A stretch of 33,639 nucleotides of DNA from a virus: the IMG/VR virus record IMGVR_UViG_3300050035_000314, positions 1-33,639 of that record, one strand, 5' to 3'. A program made the position numbers and the translations under genes. The notes beneath the pieces are model-generated. The model was not told where the DNA came from. It ran no database searches and saw only the letters and a list, made by a program, of their open reading frames with translations. How positions within the stretch are numbered: the stretch's first letter is position 1; each line of letters begins with the position of its first letter. Positions 7,114-13,213 of the stretch are shown here, piece after piece.

Positions 7114-7398
7114 TTGCCCAAAAAATTTCAGGTCGAAGTGAAGGACGATGACGCTGCCCAGACCGGTAGCGCGTGGCGGGAGATCGCCAGAAAGCGCGAG
7201 GCCGAAATTCAGCGGCTCCAGCGCAGGGTCGCGGAACTGGAGGCAGGGCTAGAATCCTGTGCCGAACACCTGGAACTGGCGCTTTCCCGCCTTGGCTGCC
7301 CCACCGAAGGAAACGATGGCGGTAGCCACGGGCATGACGCCGACGACATGGGCGGGATTCGTGCCCTGGAAACTGCCCGCGACCTTCTCAACCGCTGA
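7114..7398 (+). CDS. Small coiled-coil protein with TTG start (94 aa)
   Basis: A very good ribosome site (GAAGGAGGAAACC) sits directly before TTG at 7114, so TTG is the likely start. Residues 22-55 form a charged coiled coil (REIARKREAEIQRLQRRVAEL), and the tail is His/Gly/Asp-rich. Its stop overlaps the ATG of the Mom-like gene (TGATG), which itself lacks a good ribosome site; translation of this protein may therefore set the level of the Mom-like protein. No family is recognised. Confidence 0.6.
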   Translation: MPKKFQVEVKDDDAAQTGSAWREIARKREAEIQRLQRRVAELEAGLESCAEHLELALSRLGCPTEGNDGGSHGHDADDMGGIRALETARDLLNR

Positions 7399-8054
7399 TG
7401 TCCAAATCCGGGAACCCCATGGATTACTCCGATCGCCTAAAAAAGAAGGATTACGAGGTCCACCCGATCCAACTCCTGCTGGCGCAGGAACTCGTGTCCC
7501 TCAACCACTACGCCAAGGGCGGGAGCAACACGGCTACCTTCATCCATGGGTTGTTCCGGCGGGATGATCCCTGGCTCTGCCTGGGCGTGGCGTGGTGGAT
7601 CCCCCCAACCCGGTCCTGCGCCCAGTTCATTTATCCCCCAGCGTGGCAACGGGTGCTGGCCCTATCCAGGCTGATCGTCCTCCCGAACGTGCCGAAGAAC
7701 GCCGCCTCGTTCTTGATCTCCCAGAGCGTCAACCTGATCGAGGCCGATGGCCGGTGGGACAAGCTGGTGACCTACGCCGACACCTGGCAAGGACATACCG
7801 GGGGGATCTACCGGGCGACGAACTGGACTTTCGAGGGTTCGACCAAACGCAAACCCACCTGGCTGGACCAGGACGGCCGGATGGTCTCCATGAGGTCCGG
7901 CGCCCATACCCGGACCAATGCGGAGATGCAGGCCCTGGGATACCGCTTCCAGGGCTACTTCACCCGCCTCCGATTCACCAAGGCCCTTCACCCCCGGCCG
8001 GCATCCCCGGCACGGCCCCTGCCAACCACCCAACCACTGTTCGACATCGCCTAG
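7398..8054 (+). CDS. Mom-like DNA-modification acyltransferase (GNAT-type)
   Basis: 218 residues, start in a TGATG overlap. The central block has the features I associate with phage Mom-like proteins: FIHGLF near 48-53, GVAWWIPPT near 63-71, RVLALSRLIVLPNVPKNAAS at 85-104, and above all YADTWQGHTGGIYRATNW at 126-143. In phage Mu, Mom helps convert adenine to a carbamoylmethyl form that blocks many restriction enzymes. The last 30 residues are low-complexity and Pro-rich, and the frame ends in TAG at 8052-8054, directly followed in the same frame by an integrase remnant. The tail may therefore be altered by a deletion. Another GNAT-like phage protein is possible. Confidence 0.55.
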   Translation: MSKSGNPMDYSDRLKKKDYEVHPIQLLLAQELVSLNHYAKGGSNTATFIHGLFRRDDPWLCLGVAWWIPPTRSCAQFIYPPAWQRVLALSRLIVLPNVPKNAASFLISQSVNLIEADGRWDKLVTYADTWQGHTGGIYRATNWTFEGSTKRKPTWLDQDGRMVSMRSGAHTRTNAEMQALGYRFQGYFTRLRFTKALHPRPASPARPLPTTQPLFDIA

Positions 8055-8213
8055 ACGGCGAATGTCCACCTGCTGCGCATGGGGGTCCCGCTCAAGGACG
8101 TGCAGTCGATGGCTCGGCACAAGTCCAAGGCGACGACACTGGATTACTATGAGGAGTCGGACGAAGTGAAGAAGGAAGCACAAAAGAAGCTGGCCAAGGG
8201 AATGGGGTTCTAA
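8055..8213 (+). pseudogene. Tyrosine integrase C-terminal remnant
   Basis: Directly after the Mom-like TAG, and in the same frame, 52 codons read as the end of a tyrosine recombinase: HLLRMGVPLKDVQSMARHKS followed by KATTLDYYEES and a Lys-rich tail, ending in TAA at 8211. The ARH histidine and the DYY tyrosine match the last catalytic box, including the nucleophile. The catalytic Arg of the R-H-x-x-R box and the rest of the enzyme are missing, and there is no start. This is what would remain if a deletion or replacement removed most of int and joined its end to the Mom-like gene. Confidence 0.72.
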
Positions 8214-8263
8214 CTTAGAAAGAACCGACATGAAACCAGCAAAAACCAATGCAACGTTTGCCC

Positions 8264-8288
8264 TGTGGCGGGTTAGTGGCGAGCGCCG
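8264..8288 (+). repeat. Arm-type repeat, copy 1 (left of att core)
   Basis: This 25-base block, which contains GTGGCG twice, matches the block at 8481-8505 at 21 of 25 positions by direct alignment. It ends 35 bases before the tRNA-derived core. Paired direct repeats on both sides of a core are typical of integrase or excisionase arm sites in attP. Confidence 0.6.
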
Positions 8289-8323
8289 CCCGCAAACCCG
8301 CATGGTTGCTATGCCGGCTTAAT

Positions 8324-8369
8324 ACTACGAATCTGAGGGTCGCACGTTCGAATCGTGTCGGGACCACCA
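8324..8369 (+). other. tRNA-Arg(ACG) 3' half, probable attP core
   Basis: From the anticodon loop to CCA, the sequence folds as the 3' half of a tRNA. CTACGAA at 8325-8331 is the loop, with U33 and anticodon ACG. The 3' anticodon strand is TCTGA, then variable GGGTC, T-stem GCACG/CGTGT around the loop TTCGAAT (8347-8353), acceptor strand CGGGACC, discriminator A and CCA (8367-8369). Upstream bases do not supply a D-arm, an acceptor partner or a paired anticodon stem. It is therefore a partial tRNA, as carried by phages that integrate at the anticodon loop and restore the host gene. This predicts an attB in a host tRNA-Arg(ACG). Confidence 0.75.
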
Positions 8370-8400
8370 AAAAGCCCTTGAGAAATCAGGGGCTTTTCTT
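8370..8400 (+). terminator. Rho-independent terminator after the tRNA fragment
   Basis: A 12-bp stem (8370-8381 with 8386-8397, one G-U pair) closes on a GAAA tetraloop and runs into TTTTCTT. It would end the rightward early operon, and perhaps also the restored tRNA after integration. The stem ends in A- and T-runs, so it could work in both directions. Confidence 0.8.
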
Positions 8401-8480
8401 TGCCTACTTGCCAGTTACCCGGGACTCATTCTTCCCTGTTCTAGATGTAAGTGCTGCAAATTCGAGATCGATTTTAGGGG

Positions 8481-8505
8481 TGTGGCGAGAAAGTGGCGAA
8501 CGCCG
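8481..8505 (+). repeat. Arm-type repeat, copy 2 (right of att core)
   Basis: Same orientation and 21 of 25 bases identical to 8264-8288, with GTGGCG again present twice. It begins 111 bases after the CCA end of the tRNA fragment. Having both arms present supports an attP rather than a single attL or attR. Confidence 0.6.
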
Positions 8506-8523
8506 TTTTCCGAAAGAGCCTAC

Positions 8524-8556
8524 AAGAAAGGCCCCGGAGGCCGAAGCCCCGAGGCC
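8524..8556 (-). terminator. Rho-independent terminator of the leftward moron or late operon
   Basis: On the minus strand, ten paired bases (8547-8556 with 8530-8539, including two G-U pairs) close on a loop that contains a C(UUCG)G tetraloop. The stem is followed by TTTCTT at 8529-8524. It lies about 20 bases after the stop of the 8576-8899 gene and faces the rightward terminator at 8370-8400, so the two operons converge here. Confidence 0.75.
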
Positions 8557-8575
8557 CTGGTGGCGCACCAGCCGA

Positions 8576-8899
8576 TCAGGCTTCTTCGGCCGGGATCCAG
8601 GTGGGCGGCTCGATGCCAGCCTTGCGGCAGAACCTCAAGATTTCCTCCGGGTCGGAAATCACATCGTAGCCCGTGCCCGCGCATCGGCCCCGGCCGTCGT
8701 CCCAGATTGAATAGTACTGGGCGATGACCCGATTCCGGCCGAACCAGCAGCGGTCCATCCTGATCCCCGTGGACCACTGCTTGTCGTTGATCTCGATGGC
8801 GGCCTCCGGGTTGAGGGCCACCCGAACGGTCGTGGCGTCGCGGTCGTTGGTGTTGGCGATGACGTAAAGTCGGCTGCGTTTCGTGGTCTCGGTGGTCAT
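8576..8899 (-). CDS. Moron-like hypothetical protein (107 aa)
   Basis: The ATG at 8899 follows GGAGG nine bases away; an in-frame upstream Met at 8929 lies inside the predicted promoter and is rejected. The protein is small, soluble and Trp/Arg-containing (SRLYVIANTNDRDATTVRVA... RKAGIEPPTWIPAEEA), with two Cys near residue 50 and 78. I recognise no family. It has its own promoter with paired operators and its own terminator, beyond the tail-fibre genes. This is the usual layout of a moron expressed independently of the late operon, often for host conversion or superinfection exclusion. The role is inferred from context only. Confidence 0.6.
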   Translation of the reverse strand: MTTETTKRSRLYVIANTNDRDATTVRVALNPEAAIEINDKQWSTGIRMDRCWFGRNRVIAQYYSIWDDGRGRCAGTGYDVISDPEEILRFCRKAGIEPPTWIPAEEA

Positions 8900-8903
8900 G
8901 GCT

Positions 8904-8920
8904 GGTTGCCTCCTGCAACC
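8904..8920. promoter_or_regulatory. Palindromic operator 1
   Basis: GGTTGC and GCAACC arms flank five bases (plus strand CTCCT), giving a perfect 6+6 palindrome. It covers the predicted transcription start and the ribosome site of the 8576-8899 gene. The identical arms recur at 8934-8950, 30 bp away centre to centre, so one dimeric repressor could bind both on the same face of the helix. Confidence 0.65.
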
Positions 8921-8948
8921 AATATACAATCATGGTTGCCATGTGCAA
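8921..8948 (-). promoter_or_regulatory. Promoter of the moron gene
   Basis: On the minus strand TTGCAC (8948-8943) and TATATT (8926-8921) are separated by 16 bases, a good sigma-70-type promoter in an AT-rich island. The -35 box lies inside operator 2, and the -10 box abuts operator 1. A protein on either operator would block RNA polymerase. Confidence 0.6.
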
Positions 8949-8950
8949 CC
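8934..8950. promoter_or_regulatory. Palindromic operator 2
   Basis: Same GGTTGC and GCAACC arms as operator 1, around a different five-base spacer (CATGT on the plus strand). It overlaps the -35 box. Conserved arms with divergent spacers point to protein binding rather than a simple duplication. Confidence 0.65.
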
Positions 8951-9017
8951 AGAATGAATGCCATGTGACCAAAATCACCCAACCCCGCCGGCGGGTGCCA
9001 TGCGGGGCTGGATCAGA

Positions 9018-9413
9018 TCACGATGCCGCCGGGGTGGTCGCCGCCGTCAGGGCCGCCTGGGCTGCGTCCAGCTGTGTCTGGAGCGGAGCGATCTCTGCCC
9101 TCAGTGGCACGATGGACGTCTCCAGGGCCTGGAGCCGGGCCAGATCAGCATTGCCGGCCGGAAGGACGGCGAGCAGGCCGGCACGGACCAAGCGGGCCTG
9201 GGTGCCCCCGTCCAGCGCATCGATCCGGAGTTGCAGCGCCGAGATCTGGGCGGTCAGGGTCTGGACCTGGACGGCGGCCGGGTAGCCCGGGAATGCGGCG
9301 GTTAGATCGGTTGGTGAGGCATGGGCGACGGGAAACCACACCTCGCCGGGAACGATCGTCGAGCCAGGGTCTACCGGATAGCAGTTTAGTCCGTTTTTGT
9401 TGTAGGCAAACAT
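9018..9413 (-). CDS. Putative tail-fibre assembly or distal fibre protein (131 aa)
   Basis: The ATG follows AAGGAGATAAA, a strong ribosome site, nine bases after the tail-fibre stop. The N-terminus (MFAYNKNGLNCYPVDPGST) resembles short phage fibre-accessory proteins. Residues 50-130 are an Ala/Leu/Gln-rich coiled coil, likely trimeric. The position after the fibre gene and at the end of the late operon fits a fibre chaperone or tip component. It is not assigned to a named family. Confidence 0.55.
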   Translation of the reverse strand: MFAYNKNGLNCYPVDPGSTIVPGEVWFPVAHASPTDLTAAFPGYPAAVQVQTLTAQISALQLRIDALDGGTQARLVRAGLLAVLPAGNADLARLQALETSIVPLRAEIAPLQTQLDAAQAALTAATTPAAS

Positions 9414-9422
9414 TTTATCTCC

Positions 9423-10724
9423 TTATCCGATGACGCTCACTTCGGCAACGCTGACGAGGGACGTGCCGATGGCGGCAGGAGTGTAGAGCGGCAGATCAAT
9501 CGTGTTGGGGACGAGAGTTGAGATTCCGCTAGTAATTTTGAGGATTGATGAAGTGAAAGTTGGGAGCCCCGATCCGGTAGCCACGAACGTGAATAACGCG
9601 GCCTCGAACGACGCCACGCCAGAGCTACCCGCAGTCAGGCAGGTAAGCCACAGCTCTACCTTAATATTGCTGGCTCCAATAGGAAGCGCAACGACAGTGT
9701 TTAAGTAGTTGGCTAACCCCACCGAACCATAGATGGTGAGATTGCCCGCAGTCGTTATCGCCTCGGCCAAGAGCATGTCAACTTTTACAGTTTTCCCGGG
9801 AACAAAGAAATTAGCTGGGATTACCAGTGTGTTCAGGAAATTTGCGGCAACCAGTGTCGAGAAGGTGCCGCCAGCCGTGTGGGTGATTAAATTAGTATTT
9901 TTGAGCGCCGATAGTACCCCCGCCTTGAAGATGGGAACAGGGTTCGCGACCGCCCCCTCATTGGCTACGAGGGTCTGCTGCGTGCTGCTGATCGTCGAGG
10001 ACGGCAGGGCGTCCAGCACCACCCAGTAGGTGCCGTTGTACTGGCAGATCGCGGTCAGCCCGGAGGTGATCACGGCGGGCACCAGGTTGCCGTTGAGGTC
10101 GTACTGCATGAGGCTCTTAGCGCCCAGGCCGGACACGTTCAAGGTGTTGCTACCGGTAGTGCCGGCGGCCGAGAACGTCACGTTGTAGCAGTCGTTCGTG
10201 GCCAGGGCTGTCAGGGCCGGAGTGGGAGTGAGGACGAAGGCCGGGGCCGTGCCGGTGGCGTTGAAGGCCGTGGCGGCCTGGGAGACCGCGAAGGCGGGGC
10301 CGGCCCAGGGCGCCCAGCCGGTCATGGCCGCGTTCGGGTCCTGGGTGTTGTTGGCGACGGTGCTGACCACCTCACCCATCCCGCTGTTGAGCTGGATCAC
10401 GTTGCCGATCTGGTAGCCGCCAATGGCCGCAGCCAGGGTGGCCGAGAACGGGAACTTGCCGCCGGCGTTGACCCAGGCCTGGAAGGCCGTGACCAGGTTG
10501 AGCGCCCCGTTGAAGTCAGCCCCGGTCGGCGCCACGCCGCCGGCGAGCGGGTTGGCCATGTCGATGGCGGGGAAGCCATCCATGAGGCTGGCGTTGGGCG
10601 AGAGCGTGGGCCCGGCAGCCAGGACGCCTCCGGTGATCGTGCCCAGGGCGTTGATCAGACCCTTGTTGGGGCCGCTCCCGCTGGCCCAAGCGGCCGGGAT
10701 GAGGGTAGGCAGAGCTAGCGCCAT
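9423..10724 (-). CDS. Tail fibre / receptor-binding protein
   Basis: 433 residues with a strong AAGGAGCC ribosome site. The N-terminal 150 residues are the baseplate-attached part typical of myovirus fibres: GVAPTGADFNGALNLVT around 63-79, AAIGGYQIGNVI near 99-110, then VVSTVANNTQDPNAAMTGW. A beta-rich shaft follows (NDCYNVTFSAAGTTG ...). Codons for the last 160 residues (9423-9960) are much less GC-rich than the N-terminal part: hand-counted lines at 9541, 9781 and 9841 give 40-53% G+C, against 80% at 10261. This is consistent with an exchanged receptor-binding tip. It binds the host surface at the start of infection. Confidence 0.8.
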   Translation of the reverse strand: MALALPTLIPAAWASGSGPNKGLINALGTITGGVLAAGPTLSPNASLMDGFPAIDMANPLAGGVAPTGADFNGALNLVTAFQAWVNAGGKFPFSATLAAAIGGYQIGNVIQLNSGMGEVVSTVANNTQDPNAAMTGWAPWAGPAFAVSQAATAFNATGTAPAFVLTPTPALTALATNDCYNVTFSAAGTTGSNTLNVSGLGAKSLMQYDLNGNLVPAVITSGLTAICQYNGTYWVVLDALPSSTISSTQQTLVANEGAVANPVPIFKAGVLSALKNTNLITHTAGGTFSTLVAANFLNTLVIPANFFVPGKTVKVDMLLAEAITTAGNLTIYGSVGLANYLNTVVALPIGASNIKVELWLTCLTAGSSGVASFEAALFTFVATGSGLPTFTSSILKITSGISTLVPNTIDLPLYTPAAIGTSLVSVAEVSVIG

Positions 10725-10733
10725 GGAGGCTCC

Positions 10734-11399
10734 TTAAATTGCGACAGGGTTGTACTGGCCGGAGAAGAGGACCCCGTAGCCGAAGGGGGTTCCGGCGCCG
10801 GACTCGCGAAACATGAACGTCTTGCCGGGCACATACCCGTTGTAGAGGTAGGCCATCACGCCGGCCGGCCGGGGCAGCACCTTGGAGTTGATGAGGATGT
10901 AGTAGTCCAGCAGACTCAGGTTCGTGAACGTGACCTGCATCTGCATGTTCCCGAGGTCGCTGCAGAAGGCGGCGCCGGTGCCGAAAAGGTTCTGCAGCAT
11001 CTGGTTGATGGCCGGGCAGCTGGCGATGGAGATGTTCGCCAGGGCCTTGGTGAGGACGAGCGTCCGGTAGGCGGTGTCGCCGAGCCGGTACAGCGTGGTG
11101 CCCTTGGACCCGTCGTAGAGGGGGGCGGATCCGCCCGGGCCCAGGGGGGTGCCCACGCCGGACTCCCGGAAGTAGAAGCTGGAGTTGCCGGCGGGGATCG
11201 GGACCGTCCTGGAAACGCCGACGATCCGGCCCCACACGTCCAGGCCGTATCCCTGGGCGGTCAGCACGTTCTGCACCTGGTTAAAAAACAGGGTCAGGTT
11301 CGCCGACGGGTCGATGTAGCTGTTCATGTTCTGGATCAACTGCAGCAGGATCGGCGAATTACTATATTGGGCAAGTATGGTCTGCTCGAGGTCGATCAT
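10734..11399 (-). CDS. DUF2612-like baseplate/tail protein
   Basis: The start at 11399 is set by an ATGA overlap with the baseplate J gene; the much longer reading frame upstream is an antisense-quality shadow. The 221-residue product begins MIDLEQTILAQYSNSPILLQ and continues LDVWGRIVGVSR, the DUF2612 layout found next to gpJ-like proteins. Two similar internal segments, FYFRESGVGTPLG and FMFRESGAGTPFG, form an internal duplication. It likely links the baseplate wedge to the fibre. The fibre gene follows immediately. Confidence 0.72.
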   Translation of the reverse strand: MIDLEQTILAQYSNSPILLQLIQNMNSYIDPSANLTLFFNQVQNVLTAQGYGLDVWGRIVGVSRTVPIPAGNSSFYFRESGVGTPLGPGGSAPLYDGSKGTTLYRLGDTAYRTLVLTKALANISIASCPAINQMLQNLFGTGAAFCSDLGNMQMQVTFTNLSLLDYYILINSKVLPRPAGVMAYLYNGYVPGKTFMFRESGAGTPFGYGVLFSGQYNPVAI

Positions 11400-12853
11400 G
11401 CGAGCACCAGGGTGATGGTCCCGAGGGCGGGCACCTGGTTGATCTGCATGGCCTGGGAGTTGGCCCAGCTGCTGCCAGTGCTGACCTGGACGCCCAGGAT
11501 CACGACCCCGGTCGGCAGCAGTGCTTGGATGGTGCTGTTGAACCTGCTGCCGTAGACCGTGGCGCCGATCTGGGCCACCGGCGCGCCCCCGTCGGCGCCG
11601 GTGAAGGCCGTGATCAGACCGGTGCTGGCCTGGAGCAGGGAGAGCGCGTTGCTGGGCGGGTTCGTGACCTGCGCCAGGGTGACCTGGATGTTCACCGGGG
11701 TGACCACGGCCGCAGTGAAGCTCACGTTGTAGACCGGCTGGGGCGGGGCGTAGTTCGAATCCGGGACCTGCACGGTCGTGGCCGCCCAGACGGTGCTGCC
11801 GCTGAAATTCCCGGAGCCCGGGGCGGCGCTCAGCACCCAGGCGGTGCCGCTGCCGGAGGCAATGGTGACTGCGGCGCCCGTCGAGGACAGGTAGGGCTGC
11901 CCGGTGGCGGTGATCAGAGTCTGGCCGGCGGCGATGACGCCGGAGGTCAGGGCGGTGACGGTCAAGGCCGTGCCCACGCAGGTGGCGGCGAAGATCGCGC
12001 TGGGGGCGTAGTTGCAGCCCGGGTTCTTCTTGCTCAGGATCGCCTTGGAGATCGCCGTGGGGTTCCCGCCCGCGGCCGCCACGTAGAGGCTGTTCGCCGG
12101 CAGGGTGATGCCGCCGGTGACCACCGCGGCCGCGGTCGGGTTCTCGTAGACGTAGACGCTGCTGGGCTGCTGGGGCGGCACCAGGGACGCCCCGCTGGCG
12201 AAGACCGCCGCCCGGACCGCCGCAGCGAACCCCTGGGCGTTGACGGCCACGCTCGCCTGGCGCCGGGCCTCGAAGGCCTGGGCGTTCTCCACCAGGTTGC
12301 CCAGCTGGGTCTGGGTTGCCCCGGTGATGGCATCCCACCCGGGCGTGGTCTGGTAGATGGCGAGCGGGGCGGTGAATGCGACCGGGCCCGAGGCCTGGGA
12401 GACGAAGACCATGGGGAGCGAGCCGCCGGTGCCGATGGTGCCGCCCGCGCAGGTGTAGAGGACCCCTGCCCCATCCACCGCCACCGGCACCCCCGCCGGG
12501 ATCGGGGTGCCGGCCAGGCCGACGCAGGCGCCGGTGACCTCCGTGCCCTGGGCAGGGATCCTGGACATCATATAGATGTTGCCGATGGCGTCCTGGGCCC
12601 GCCCGGTGGCGTACTGCGGGTCGAAGGCCGAGACCACGCCCAGAAACTGGGCGTCCGCGTCGCTCTTGATGGCCGCCAGCGAGCTGGACAGCTGGCCCAT
12701 GGGGGTGGTCAGGCTGCTGGAGTTGCCGAGGGAGAGGTTGAGGCCACCCCCGAAGGCCGCCTGCATGTCCTGGACCACCCCGGCCAGGTTCTCGTCCGCC
12801 GTCGGGATGGAGTAGCCGCTGGCGGTCAGGGTCGGCGTTGGGACGTTGGTCAT
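11396..12853 (-). CDS. Baseplate J-like protein with inserted beta module
   Basis: 485 residues, TAGGAGCTTC ribosome site. The N-terminal TADENLAGVVQDMQAAFGGGLNL and the IPAGVPV strand near 118-124 are features of the P2 gpJ/Mu gp47-type wedge proteins that connect the central hub to the fibres. Residues about 286-362 (TALTVTALTSGVIAAGQTL) form an extra beta-rich module that also occurs in the sheath and cement proteins of this phage. It is bracketed by the echoed motif NYAP at 281-284 and 367-370. The rest follows the family pattern to the C-terminus. Confidence 0.82.
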   Translation of the reverse strand: MTNVPTPTLTASGYSIPTADENLAGVVQDMQAAFGGGLNLSLGNSSSLTTPMGQLSSSLAAIKSDADAQFLGVVSAFDPQYATGRAQDAIGNIYMMSRIPAQGTEVTGACVGLAGTPIPAGVPVAVDGAGVLYTCAGGTIGTGGSLPMVFVSQASGPVAFTAPLAIYQTTPGWDAITGATQTQLGNLVENAQAFEARRQASVAVNAQGFAAAVRAAVFASGASLVPPQQPSSVYVYENPTAAAVVTGGITLPANSLYVAAAGGNPTAISKAILSKKNPGCNYAPSAIFAATCVGTALTVTALTSGVIAAGQTLITATGQPYLSSTGAAVTIASGSGTAWVLSAAPGSGNFSGSTVWAATTVQVPDSNYAPPQPVYNVSFTAAVVTPVNIQVTLAQVTNPPSNALSLLQASTGLITAFTGADGGAPVAQIGATVYGSRFNSTIQALLPTGVVILGVQVSTGSSWANSQAMQINQVPALGTITLVLA

Positions 12854-12862
12854 CCGAAGCTC

Positions 12863-13213
12863 CTAGAAGGTGACGCCCGCGGCCGCGCCGGTCGCATCGG
12901 TGAATTCGAGGGTCCCGGTCACAGCCCCGCCCGAGATGACCAGACCCGTGGCGTGGGCGGAGACGACGCCCGGTACTGTCAGAGCCGCCTGCGCCAGCAG
13001 GGCACCCACCAGGGAGGCGCTGAACTGCTGGCCGAACACCTCGGACTGCCAGGGGACGCCCACGGTGGTGTCAAAGTAGACCTCGCCCAGAAAGGTAGAG
13101 ATGGCCGAGGCCACATCCTGGGCCAGGGCGGCGCCCCCGGTGGCCACGGCCAGGTTTCCCTGGCTGTCGAGCATCAGATCCCAGGTGCTGGGGTTGAGTT
13201 GGAGCGTGTTCAT
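12863..13213 (-). CDS. gp25/gpW-like baseplate wedge protein
   Basis: 116 residues. TWDLMLDSQGNLAVATGGAA at 9-28, followed by DVASAISTFLGEVYFDTTVGVPW, is the signature of GPW/gp25-type proteins, which anchor the sheath to the baseplate and start contraction. The start overlaps the stop of the spike gene (ATGA). The position between spike and J matches P2- and Mu-like gene order. Confidence 0.82.
   Translation of the reverse strand: MNTLQLNPSTWDLMLDSQGNLAVATGGAALAQDVASAISTFLGEVYFDTTVGVPWQSEVFGQQFSASLVGALLAQAALTVPGVVSAHATGLVISGGAVTGTLEFTDATGAAAGVTF

Larger units (their letters stand above)
8214..8523. other. Non-coding phage attachment (attP-like) region
   Basis: No gene is supported in this interval. 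It holds, in order, a 25-bp arm-type repeat, the 3' half of a tRNA-Arg gene, a strong terminator, and a second copy of the repeat. Known phage genes flank both sides: early genes to the left and the tail module to the right. This is the arrangement expected of an attP in a free or episomal phage genome rather than of a prophage-host junction. The interval also lies at the convergence of the two main operons. Confidence 0.6.

Noticed and set aside
8300-8369. A complete tRNA gene ending at 8369
   Set aside because: Only the 3' half folds; the acceptor partner (GGTCCCG), D-arm and 5' anticodon strand are missing at the required spacing.
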